NCBI GenBank assembly: GCA_027422505.1
Contig: JAPQWV010001057.1
Location: 62,001-126,000, forward strand
DNA: 64,000 nt
Direction of reading: 5' to 3'
DNA from: Craterostigma plantagineum
Lineage: Eukaryota > Streptophyta > Magnoliopsida > Lamiales > Linderniaceae
Numbering within the stretch: the stretch's first letter is position 1; the number at the start of each line of letters is the position of its first letter. Below the pieces are notes generated by a model. That model saw only the letters and a program-made list of their open reading frames with translations. It was not told the origin of the DNA and did not search any database. Shown piece by piece: positions 21,561-31,396 of this stretch. The position numbers were made by a program, and so were the translations under genes.

Positions 21561-22346
21561 TGATGCCGTCAAAAATTGATCTACCGCGAAAATGTATTAA
21601 CGAGCTTTTCCCCGCCTGATTTCCGCCGTGCGTCATGGCTGAGAACTGTCGGACAAGGTGAATTTTGGGGGTCGTTTGCTATCTTGCCTTAGTCAAGAGG
21701 GTAGTTCCGTTTCAAGGTAGTGATGAAAGTATAAAATGGCAGAGTAACGGTGTACTCTCAGAAAAAACGTACCTGACTATGGGGATTTTTGGGGGTATTT
21801 AGAGGGCCGGGCGGAACACGGCCGTCCTTCTGGCAGTTACCACCCACGTTTGGAATACTTCGACGGTTTCTTCCGTGTCTGGTGCATCTTGACCCATCGA
21901 CCAGCGGTTTCCACCATGTCTTGGTGATTACGTGCGCGAAGTTGGCAGAAGCCACGATCTAATGCCGTTCGGCCTCTTCTCTTCGGGAGTTAGTACGTGA
22001 TAGTTCCTTTCAGGTGCTTTCGGCGAGTAGCCTCCCCTTAGAGCTTCGGGCCCCCATGTGGGGTTTATTTCCCTTCGGGCTCCACCCCCTCTATATATAT
22101 CCTCGAGGAGACGCCACCGCTACGTCTCAGAGTCCATTAACCCGAGTTCAACTCTCCTCAAGGAGTTTTATTGATCACAATACCCCGAGGGGAGCTCTGC
22201 CCGACCTCAAGTCAGCCAGTCAGACAGGGTGGGGCGTTCTTTCTACCGGGCATTTTGGCGGGCGGAATGAAGGTGTCTAAGTTGGTTATGACCGGCCAGG
22301 CAAGTTGGGTATTTTGCCGCGTTAGGGGTGAAAATCGGGGGTAACA
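21561..22346 (-). repeat. 3' LTR of the Tat-like element
   Basis: 786 bp; on the minus strand TGTTACCCCC...GGCATCA. Closely similar to the partner at 25945-26727. Its minus-strand TATA-like CTCTAAATACC differs from the CTATAAATACC of the partner. Confidence 0.9.
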
Positions 22347-22362
22347 ATAGTCCCCCTTCAAA
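22347..22362 (-). other. Polypurine tract
   Basis: The minus strand reads TTGAAGGGGGACTAT directly before the LTR TGTTACC, in the expected place for priming plus-strand DNA synthesis. Confidence 0.7.
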
Positions 22363-22649
22363 TAGTCCAAAAGAGTATGTGAATTTTGGACGTGGTCTGG
22401 TAGCGACGAAATACTCGAGTTGGTGATAGGTCCATTCGGGAATTTACGGAAAGTCTTCCAGCCTTGATGGGAGATTTTCTTCGGCTGGTATGCCGCCTCG
22501 TCTCCACCACCACGTGTCACCTCGCAATTGGCTACTGCCGATGGGACGTTTGGGCGGGAGTTCTGGCGCTCTTTCCCCTAATCGATGCGGGTCATCACGA
22601 TCCGTCGATGCAGCTCAAGTCCAAGGGCCCAGATAAGTCAGTTGAGGCC

Positions 22650-24170
22650 TATATATACCCCACCTTTCGCCATCTCTTTCCTCTTTACACTTTCTCTCTC
22701 TAGCCGAATCAGCCCGAGCTCCCGATCCTACTTAGCTCTTCGCTCTTGCCTTAAGTACTTGTAAGTCTTCGCTCTTTTTCTCCTTTATTATTTCTTTCTT
22801 TCGCTATGTCTTCCGGTAATTCTTCTTCGGGTAGTTTTTCTGATCGGAGTTCGGGTAGGACGGTTAGCGATACTAACGTGGGGGTGAGGGCCCTTCGGAG
22901 AATAGGCGATTAGCAATCCAGCCCGAACCTATGGCTCCTCTAGGCCGTCCTCTTCTTAACTTAGATCCCCCTCCTTTAGAAACGGATTTCCCCAACGCGC
23001 GAGCCTATCGCGCAGCAGTGAGGGAGTGGATTAGGTATGTAGAGGCAATTCGGGAGAATGCCGTGAGTCGAAAAAGGGGTGAGTGGGAGGAGGAGGAGAG
23101 GGAGTTCCTCCGCTGGCATGAGGTTAAGGTGTCTTCCTTTTCTTCCACTCAAATTCCGCACCTTCGGGCTAAATCAGGCATGTCTGACCCATTCGAGGTC
23201 AGGGTGCCTTCTCTAACAGACGTTGCTAGTGACCCTCTCGAGGGCCTCGGGACGTATTTTTTAGATTACGTAGACATGGCCCTCCGATTTCCCCTTCCCC
23301 AGTCCTTGTAGATATTCTTAAATATTATGGCATTTCTCCTGGCCAATTGGCCCCTAATTCCTTCAGTCACATTATCTCTCTGACGGTCCTTCTAAGTAGC
23401 TTCGGCTACTCGCCCACTGTTTCGCTAATCAATTCCTTTCTGAGAATAAGTAAGAGGGAAGAAGGGAATTTCGTCTTTTCCCCATCGCCTCGAACAGCTG
23501 ACCTCATTCAAGGTCATCCCTCATCCCACAAAGGTTGGATGAGTAAGTACTTTTTCGTCTGATCTCCCGAAGGTAGCCCCGAGAATCAGCTTCTACCTTT
23601 TTCGTGGGAGGATGATACGTCCATCGAGAACCTTCTTCCCCCAAGTTCCTCGAGCCAAGCAGAAGCTTTCTTGGCGAAAATTAGGGAAAACAGCTTTTGA
23701 GCTCCCGAGCTCATAAAAGATGATCTCCTGTTCGGATTTAGTCCCAAGGTGACCGAGGTGCCCCCAAACTTAGGTATATACCCATTATCTGAACCTCATA
23801 GGCCCGAATTGCTTTATACAAAGTGTTCTAATACTTCCGCTTTCGCGGCTCAGAGGATGGATATTGCCACGGTCACAGCCATGCAATCTTCGGAAGAGAA
23901 GGGTAATGTCCAAGTGCTCTCCCAGACTCTCCCGATTCAATCCTCCCGTTCTAAAGGGAAAGGCAAGGCCCCCGCCTCTTCCTCCCGATCTAAAAAGGCG
24001 GGGGGAAAGAGGCCGGCGGCTTCTTCTGGCTACCCGTCCTCGAAGAGATCCAAATCCGCACTCGCACCTTCCCTGGCCTCAGGAGAATTTGTGGCCCTAA
24101 GTCGGGCCAAACAGCCTCGCTTTTTTGAAGAGACATCTCGTGGTGATTGCTGGAATTTTTTGGAGGAGTT
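22650..24170 (+). pseudogene. Antisense additional ORF: putative gypsy-type transposon (Transposase_28-like) protein
   Basis: A TATA-like TATATATA at 22650-22657 and a CT-rich leader precede ATG 22806, so this ORF may have its own promoter opposite to the LTR. The frame stops at about 22911, then continues in other frames: FRLPQ-type segment around 23280, YYGISPGQLAPNSFSHI, FSPSPR, HPSSHKGWMSKYFFV, followed by a basic, Ser-rich tail with SKGKGKAP and SSKRSK. This order matches the domain Pfam calls a putative gypsy-type transposon. A second copy of the family lies at 53716-58712. Several stops and frame changes make it a pseudogene. Confidence 0.7.
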
Positions 24171-24199
24171 TCCGAGCGAGGAGAACATGCGATGGTCCC

Positions 24200-24990
24200 G
24201 CAGCATCTCCAACCCGGACATTCGGCACGCTATCTCCGCTACCTTCGGTGCTTCAATCAGATAAAAATGGAGGTGCCCAATGCAGCGCCCGAATTACTCA
24301 TCGGGGCATTTCACCACGGCCTCCGTGAGGGGGAGTTATTCAGATCCCTGGTGAAGAAGTACCCAACAACAGTGGAGGAAATGGTGACCCGAGTGGAGAA
24401 GTATGTTCGGGTGAGGAGTCCCTTGCCAGAGAACCCGAATACAAAAGGAAAGAGCCCTCAGCGAGAAAGGAAGAAGAATCCACCTAGGGACCAAGCCCAC
24501 AAGCATTTCTCTCGAAGAGATGACCGCTCGATTCCAATCCCGACTATGCCTCGAGCGAATCATCCCAAGTGGCGAGTCAACAAGGTCCGAGCCCTAGAAA
24601 TATGCGATGAGTACGACTTCCTTCACAGACCCCCTACATCGACAACAATCCGAAAAGGCCGATATTCGACACCTACTGTAACTACCATCATGAATACGGG
24701 CACACCACTGAAGGATGTTTCCAGCTGGGACGAGAACTGGACAAACTGATCGCATCGAATCAAGGGCGAAGTTGACAGAAGGGGAGGGCGGATTCGGAAC
24801 CAAGCCATGATACCCTGGGATCGAAAATCGGTTCAACGCCCGACCTAATCATCTACCCCCTGACCCTCGGGAGAGACCAAGGAGAACGCTAGAAAGAGAG
24901 GAAAGAAGAGGCCCGAGGCCAGAAGAAGACGGAGCATACAGACACAATGATAACCGGGAACCACGAAAGTCTCCCGACAAACGAATACTG
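24200..24990 (+). pseudogene. Inverted 3' piece of gag
   Basis: The plus strand encodes FNQIKMEVPNA, then LLIGAFHHGLREG, then VEEMVTRVEKYV, then a charged linker and HHEYGHTTEGCFQLGRELDKLI. This is the C-terminal half of a plant gypsy gag domain and its His/Cys-type tail. It points opposite to the gag start at 25894 on the minus strand, which ends near the equivalent position, so gag has been broken by an inversion. Confidence 0.7.
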
Positions 24991-25036
24991 CCTCGGCAAG
25001 TCAACATAATCTCGGGAGGACCTATAGGAGGTGACT

Positions 25037-25894
25037 CTAATAGGGCAAGGAAGGCCGGAGTTCGCCGACTCCAGAACTTTCCCCCTCCACCTGCCTTATG
25101 TTCAATAATTTCACTGCCAAGGAAGGGAGCCTTCGGCTGCTCGAGAAGTGTTTCAGAAAGTGACGGGTAAGGTCTTGGAAACAGCCAATTTGTCCCGAAG
25201 GCAATAGTGCAAACCACTGCTGAGCTCCCTTCATCAAGGTAATGACAAATAGGCGGCATTTGACGGCATCACTTAGCTGGTACAACGCTGTGTTTCCCTC
25301 AAAAACGGCTAAATGATCCTCTGGGCATCCGGTTCCGTCATATTTTCCCATCTCGAAGGTGCGAAAGTGTCCAAGCAGGGGGGTGCAAACACTTCGGGCG
25401 AGAATGGCGAAGCTTTGGGAACTAATAGTGCTTCTGGCGGGTTCGCTAAGTCCTTGAGTTTGCGAATCTCCTCCCTCATGTCCTCCAATTCGGCAGTTCG
25501 TCGTTCAGCACGTCTCCTCTTATTCTCACGCACCTCCCTAAATTCTGATGCTAATGTCCTGTTCTCGTCTTCTTGCTCACCTACATTAGACTCGGCGTCG
25601 TGCTCTCCATTTGGTCCAGGCTAGCGATTCTCCTCTCCGTTCGGTCCGGGCTGGCGATTCTCCCTTCCGTTTGGCTCGTTCTGGCGATCTCCTCTTCCGT
25701 TTTGCTCGTTCTGGCGATTTCCTCTTCCGTTTGGTTCGGGCTGGCGATTTCCTATATTCCTTTCCGCCGAGTATTCAGGCGTCGTTTCCCATCCGTCTTA
25801 TCTCTTGCATTGTTGCAGCCATCATTTCAGCGAGGTCGGACAGGGTCGGCTCGTTACCATTGGGCGATGCGTGATCGTTTTCGACAGTCACCAT
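25037..25894 (-). pseudogene. Tat-like gag, N-terminal part
   Basis: The minus-strand ATG at 25894 opens MVTVENDHASPNGNEP, followed by LSDLAEMMAATMQEIRRMG, an internal stop, a run of Arg/Lys/Pro decapeptide repeats, then (in shifted frames) LEDMREEIRKLKDL and the gag core MGKYDGTGCPEDHLAVFE ... QQWFALLPSGQI ... FLKHFSSSRR ... LLNIRQVEGES. The sequence then stops matching at about 25,050, where inverted gag begins on the other strand. Confidence 0.75.
25618..25757. repeat. 30-bp tandem repeat inside gag
   Basis: About five copies of a 30-bp unit containing CTGGCGATTTCCTCTTCCG encode a repeated ten-residue R-S-P-E/A-R-A/T-K-R-K-R-like peptide on the minus strand. Confidence 0.75.
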
Positions 25895-25926
25895 ATTAAA
25901 TTTCTATTGTAAGAAACATGAGTTTC

Positions 25927-25944
25927 CCACAGATGGCACCAAAT
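25927..25944 (-). other. Primer-binding site region
   Basis: Directly inside the right LTR the minus strand reads TTTGGTGCCATCTGTGGG, the usual context of the tRNA-primer site in plant Tat/Athila-type gypsy elements. Confidence 0.65.
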
Positions 25945-26727
25945 TGATGCCGTCGAAAATTGACCTACCGTGAAAATGTATTAACAATCTTTTTCCCGCC
26001 TAATTTCTGCCGTGCGTCGTGGCTGAGAACTGTCGAACAAGGTGAATTTGGGGGGGTCGTTTGCCCTCTTGCCTTAGTCAAGAGGGTAGTTCCGTTTCAA
26101 GGTAGTGATGAAAGTAGAAAATGGCAGAGTAACGATGTATTCTCAGAAAAAACGTACCTGGCTATGGGGATTTTTGGAGGTATTTATAGGGCAGGGCGGA
26201 ACACGGCCGTCCTTCTGGCAGTTACCACCGACGTTTGGAATACTTCGACGGTTTCTTCCGTGTCCGGTGCATCTTGACCCATCGGCCAGCGGTTTCCTCC
26301 ACGTCTTGGTGATTACTGCGCGAAGTTGGCAGAGGCCACGATCTAAGGCCACTGGGCCTCTTCTCTTCGGGAGTTAGTGCGGGATAGTTCTCTTCGGGTG
26401 CTTTCGGCGATTAGCCTCCCCTTAGAGCTTCGGGCCCCCCATGTGGGGTATATTTCCCTTCGGGCTCCACCCCCTCTATATATCCTCGAGGAGACGCCAC
26501 CGCTACGTCTCCGAATCCATTAACCCGAGTTCAACTGTCCTCAAGGAGTTTACTGATCACAATACCTCGAGGGGAGCTCTGCCCGACCTCAGGTCAGCCA
26601 GTCAGAGGGGGAGGGGCATTCTTTCTATCGGGCATTTTGGCGGGCGGAATGAAGGTGTCTAAGTTGGTTATGACCGGTCAGGCAAGTCGGGTATTTTGCC
26701 GCGTTAGGGGTGAAACCGGGGGTAACA
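25945..26727 (-). repeat. 5' LTR of the Tat-like element
   Basis: 783 bp; partner of 21561-22346. A TATA-like CTATAAATACC on the minus strand lies at about 26178-26190. Confidence 0.9.
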
Positions 26728-26983
26728 ATTACAAATGTCTGTGCTCATTTAAGTGATGCATACACTGAATCTCCAACTCCTTCCTTTTTCTTCTTACCTA
26801 TATTGTTGGAGATATACATACGTGAAGACAGAGTAGCCAAATTAGAATCGGTCGATCACAACTTATTGAACTAGCTTTCGCGGAGAAAGGAAATACAAGT
26901 AGAATAGGCCGATTTCAATCAAGAATCTTAAATCAATCCTAGGCAAATAAATCGGCCTATTGGTGCATGTATGAGATAAGAGT
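26728..26983. other. Unique sequence between insertions
   Basis: Continuation of the 3' flank of the 20826 gene after the Tat-like element. No gene is recognised. Confidence 0.4.
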
Positions 26984-27539
26984 TCGATTGACACATATAT
27001 CATTAGGCAATCATAACTTAGATAGGACTGCATAATTAAGGACACGTAAGGGTTTCTTACCCTAAGGGGTAAATAGTTTGTTTAGTCACCTAGTTGTCAT
27101 TTCAATCCCCATTTTCAAAACTCAAACCTTATCACTTAAAAGGGGAGTAACACTAAAATTGAAATAGAGTAAAGAAACCCCTCATAACCTAAATAACAGA
27201 AAGGAAGGAGATGACAGAAGCTATCACTTAAGGAACTCCAAACCGGCTCAAGTCTTGAATTTGGTAAGCAGGAAACAATTGTTATTATCCTTATTAATTC
27301 CATAACTTAGAATTTCAAGGTATTTCAACCCTAACAATTAGGGAAGGACCTAAGAATTTAGGTGTACGAAAGACACCAAAAACCCTAGTTGTAGATTCAT
27401 GTTGGAGTATTTTCTTAGGGTAAACAATATTTTAGGTAGTATTAACACGTTTTAGGACTTAGAACTTTGGTGTAAAATATTCTTTGGATAGAACTAAAAT
27501 CATTTTGGAGTGGGAGGAAACCTTAGAAATTTCAGTTCT

Positions 27540-28100
27540 GGGAGGAATGAGTAAAGGAATTAAGTTCCGGCCATATGAATATTTGATGACTGAAAGCTTT
27601 CGGCCGAAATGTGGGTTCCAACATATAACGAATCAGGCGATTGGGAGATGATTCGGCGAAAGTAAATTTTTACTATATGAAGAATCGGCCGAATGCTTGG
27701 GAATTTGAGGATGAATCGTGCGATTTTATGAGAAGGAAAACTCGGCGATCTGAGGACCATGATGCCATGCTGTCGGGCGATTTGAGGCTGTGATGATGGA
27801 ATGAAAGCAAGCCACGACACATGCCAAATCGGACGTTATGCACATTAAATGGACACTCGGCAAATTTGGAACGGGCGATGTGGAGTTCAATCCATGACAA
27901 ATCGGGCTAAAGTAGGTTCAATGCACAAACAATCGAGCGATTCTTAAACGAGACAACACAAATTTCGATCGAAACCAAGTTCGGATCATGATGAAATCGG
28001 CCGACGCGTATGTGCTAGAATCGGGCGAATGGATGATTGAGGAAATAGCCAAACTAAGCTTTCGGGCGATCTAGTGTGTTTCTAAACTCGGACGAATTAG
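27540..28100. repeat. Iterated TCGGSCGA motif array
   Basis: About sixteen variants of TCGGGCGA / TCGGCCGA / TCGGCGA are scattered in 560 bp of AT-rich sequence with irregular spacing. The array sits in the part of the outer LTR that corresponds to the TCGACATTT array of the first LTR family. Confidence 0.75.
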
Positions 28101-28617
28101 TTTAACAAGTTGACCATTAACCTCTAGACTAGTATTGAAAAATAATTATTTTATACTAGTACAGTTCAAGAATCTTATATATATATGGAAATGTAGGTTT
28201 ACTGTACTTGCGCCACATGTCCCTACCAATTTTTATTTTACATTAAATAATAAATAATGAAAAAAAACCTCCAACACCACGATTGAAGCCTATCCAAGAC
28301 GTGCTAAAGAGGTCAAACCCATTATTTTTACACTAAATAATACAACAATGAATAAAAAACCAACGTGTCCCCGTCACTTTTTATTTTACATTAAATAATA
28401 AAATAGTGAAGAAACCTCCCACGGCGTTGATGAAACGTAGTTTAAGTTGAAGAAACCCCCCACCTTCACACGAAATCATAGGCAGAAGTTAGAACTCTCC
28501 GATTCATCTTTGAGACTCTAACCGATGCATTCACAAATTTCAGTTCCTTGGTTCCAACAAATCCTGTGAGGAAAAGGTAATAATTTATCAAAGATAGTTT
28601 AATTTTGTAGCAATTTG

Positions 28618-28935
28618 ATTGATTTCGGGAAAACCAATTTTCCAGTTATAGAGATCCTAGAAACTTCGCCCGCTTACTCCGTGAAGAAATCTAGCAGCAA
28701 TCTGAAAAGCTTATGTGAGGGAAAATCAGAGCGTTTGAATTATGAGGAAGCATTGCAATTGTTGACGATTGTTTACAAGAGGGAAAGAAGAGAGAACTTT
28801 CTTGCAAATTGCGTACCGATCAAGTTTTTGCAATCCAAGGTTTATATTGAAGGTCATGATGAAGGCTACTTACTTGGCTGGAAAAAGGTTGAGTTTATAG
28901 GTGTCTTGGAGGACTTTTATGTAGCATTATTGTGA
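28618..28935 (+). pseudogene. Captured coding fragment, unknown
   Basis: About 106 open codons within the Helitron (IDFGKTNFPVIEIL...; LNYEEALQLLTIVYKRERREN; YIEGHDEGYLLGWKKVEFIGVL) look like ordinary protein sequence rather than transposon protein. No ATG suits the frame. A further open stretch follows at 28936-29169. The source gene is not recognised. Confidence 0.4.
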
Positions 28936-29340
28936 TTGTTATTGGTAACTTTCGTAATTTGGATAGATCGAATGATCCTGAAGCTCTTTTTCGTTGGGTT
29001 TTTCAGCCGTTCGATGTCGCGCTTCTATGAAGAAATCTCCGAAAAAATGTTTCGCGCTAAAGACGATGTAAGTTTACAGAGTGTAAAGCGAAGGCTGAAG
29101 TCTCATCAAAGAAAACATGCATTGATTTCTCAGGGGGGAAAATGCCAATTATTCGAACGAGGGAGATGATAGGAGAATCAAGAAAAGGGGGATTGCCAAA
29201 AATATAACATAACCCAAGACGAAGATATCGAAGAAGAGAACTTCTTTGAGTGGTGATCATACTACAGTAAACGAAGACAAGAACATTACAGTGAGTCCCA
29301 AAATATTAAGAGAAGGATAAAGAAAAAAGAAGAGGAGAAC

Positions 29341-29465
29341 AAACCTGGAGATCGGTGAAGCTTCTAAGTTGCAGAGGAGGACTAGCTATCTGTTGATTAA
29401 ACTGAAGCTGGAGCAGAATCTGATCAATGCTTATTGCGCGGAAGGTTGGCGAGGTCAAAGGTATT
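29341..29465 (+). pseudogene. Captured fragment resembling a PHD-finger homeobox protein (PRH/HAT3.1 type)
   Basis: The plus strand reads YLLIKLKLEQNLINAYCAEG followed by WRGQ. This resembles the conserved segment of plant PRH/HAT3.1 proteins just upstream of their PHD finger (pattern YL..I.YEQNLIDAYS.EGWKG). It is followed by a stop, so only one exon-sized piece is present, consistent with Helitron gene capture. The match is from memory. Confidence 0.5.
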
Positions 29466-30558
29466 GAATTTTCACTTGGAAGCCGGTGAAGATGATGACT
29501 ATAGAACAAGCTGCCTCATGCATCAAGAGGACTCTTGCACAGCGACACAAAGAGCAGTTTCAATTGAGGTATGTGCATCACAATCATGACTGAATTTGCA
29601 GGTCGCTAACCACGATGAGTCACAGATTAAGGTGTATGTGTCTTTTTTCCCCACATATTTAATATGTCTTCGCCATTGAATTCCTAAGTTGATGCAACAA
29701 ATGATTGTCGCTTTAGGTTGGTACCAAATGACATTGACGAAGAGAGTCCAGGTTCTGAAAGTGGTGCAGTGCACCTTGGATTGACTGTTGGAGGTTTGGC
29801 TGTCGACTGAAGGGTGTGGAGAGAAGCTCCCAATGGCTGCAATTAAATTTGGGGGTGAATCTACGAGGTCATACTCAACCAGGAGCCCCCAAGACCACCA
29901 CGGTATGTAGTTCTCTTTATTTTTCACTCGCTTATGTGGGGGCGTTGGAAGAATTTCCCAGGCAAATAAAAAAAGCACTCGAACGGACAAGGAAGATGGG
30001 TTGCCAATTCATCCAAATTAATCTTGGATTTACTCAAGAATGCTGAAAACAATGAATGGATACCATATAATCAGTTTTCGATAACACTTAATGATAGCTT
30101 TCAAAAGGTTTATACATGTTGGTAATTAATTGTGATATTTGTTGATTTGATTTTGGTCCATAAATAACCTTATCACATTCATTGTTCGTGTCGAAAAGGT
30201 ATATATGTTCCATGAATTTTAATCCGCATCACCTTTATGTTTCTAATAGTTTCCTCTAGCACGGGTAGATATCCAATGCTGCTGAGGAATGACATGAAAG
30301 GAATAATTGTAGTCTTTCTCACCATAGGTAGATATCCCATGCAGCTTTACGAGCTTCGCAATCTCCTCCGGATCCTACAAGGACATAAATGATGCCCCAG
30401 GCTTTGCAAGTACTTCAAACCGTTCTACATTTTGAGGATGGTGAGCTGCAATGTTGCTTAAAATTAAATTTTGTTTCTGATTTTACCATCATACGATGGG
30501 AAATTTACAAATCTTTGAATCTCCAACCCATCAATGTTTCCTGATATTACAATCATAC
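29466..30558 (+). other. Helitron interior, possible further captured pieces
   Basis: Short exon-like stretches with GT-type ends (for example before GTATGTGCATC near 29572 and before GTATGTAG near 29903) alternate with AT-rich intron-like sequence. No product can be named. Confidence 0.35.
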
Positions 30559-31343
30559 TGTTAATGTTGAGCATTCAGCATTGACAATGTTGGGGTAACA
30601 TTCTAGCCAACATTTGTTGGTCGAGAATGTTCTCCTTTTCTCGGTTTTATCTTTCATGCCCAAAACTAACTTTATTGCTGACGTGGCATTTTATTAGCAT
30701 GTGCAGGTTATGGATAAGACATTGAACGCTTCAAACCGTGTGGAAGAAGCGTAGACGAGCTTGAGAGAAAATAGGAAGAATGGATGCTAAAAATAGGAAG
30801 CTTGAAGAACAAGTAGAGACCGAGCTCTTGGAACTGACCAAATCAACTCTCAACGGTCACTAACTGTCCAAATACACTTAGTGGACGTTAGTGGACGTTG
30901 TGGGAAGTTGCCAAGTCCTTTGGACAAGTCTTTTACGAGTGAAGACCTATATAAGTCGAAGACTTAATCATTTCGAGACACGACGAACACGAGCGAAAAT
31001 CAGAGCGTTTTGAGCGAGTTATTTTCTTGAAAGAGTTTTCTTTTTAGTCTAGTGGTTGCTGAATTCTTTATTGATTCGTAGGTTTTGGCTAGACTAGTTC
31101 TTGACTATCTTTTTCGATAGTTTTTGTAATCCATCTTTCTAGTGGATCTTTACCCCTTGGGTTTCGCAGCAAGTTATTTGACTTGCTGCACAAAACATCG
31201 TGTGTGTTCGTTTCGTTTTTATCACTAAGTTTCTATCATTTCCGCTGTGCTTTAAAAGTGAGTTCTAGTGTTAGCCCAACATCACGTCCAACATCAGTTT
31301 ATCACTTAGCATTTTTGTATCCATTAGTACGGGACCGCCTTCA
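30559..31343 (+). repeat. 5' LTR of the SIRE-type element
   Basis: 785 bp, TGTTAATGTTGAGC...CGCCTTCA. A plausible TATA box is CTATATAAGTC at about 30949-30959. Confidence 0.95.
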
Positions 31344-31346
31344 AAG

Positions 31347-31359
31347 TGGTATCAGAGCC
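31347..31359 (+). other. Primer-binding site, initiator tRNA-Met type
   Basis: TGGTATCAGAGCC starts three bases after the 5' LTR end. Confidence 0.95.
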
Positions 31360-31396
31360 AACGCTTGACGTCACTAAGCGCTTAACATCCTCTACA

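Larger units (their letters stand above)
21561..26727 (-). mobile_element. Tat-like Ty3/gypsy element, pol-less, minus strand
   Basis: Two LTRs (21561-22346 and 25945-26727) frame a 3.6-kb interior. Flanks ATTAT (21556-21560) and ATTAC (26728-26732) are a target duplication with one mismatch. Orientation is minus: next to the right LTR, on the minus strand, reads ATTTGGTGCCATCTGTGGGA, a PBS context typical of plant gypsy elements, and next to the left LTR reads the purine tract GAAGGGGGACTAT. The interior has gag on the minus strand, no visible protease, RT or integrase, and a plus-strand additional ORF. Antisense additional ORFs are known from the Tat lineage. It inserted in the 3' flank of the 20826 gene. 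Confidence 0.82.
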
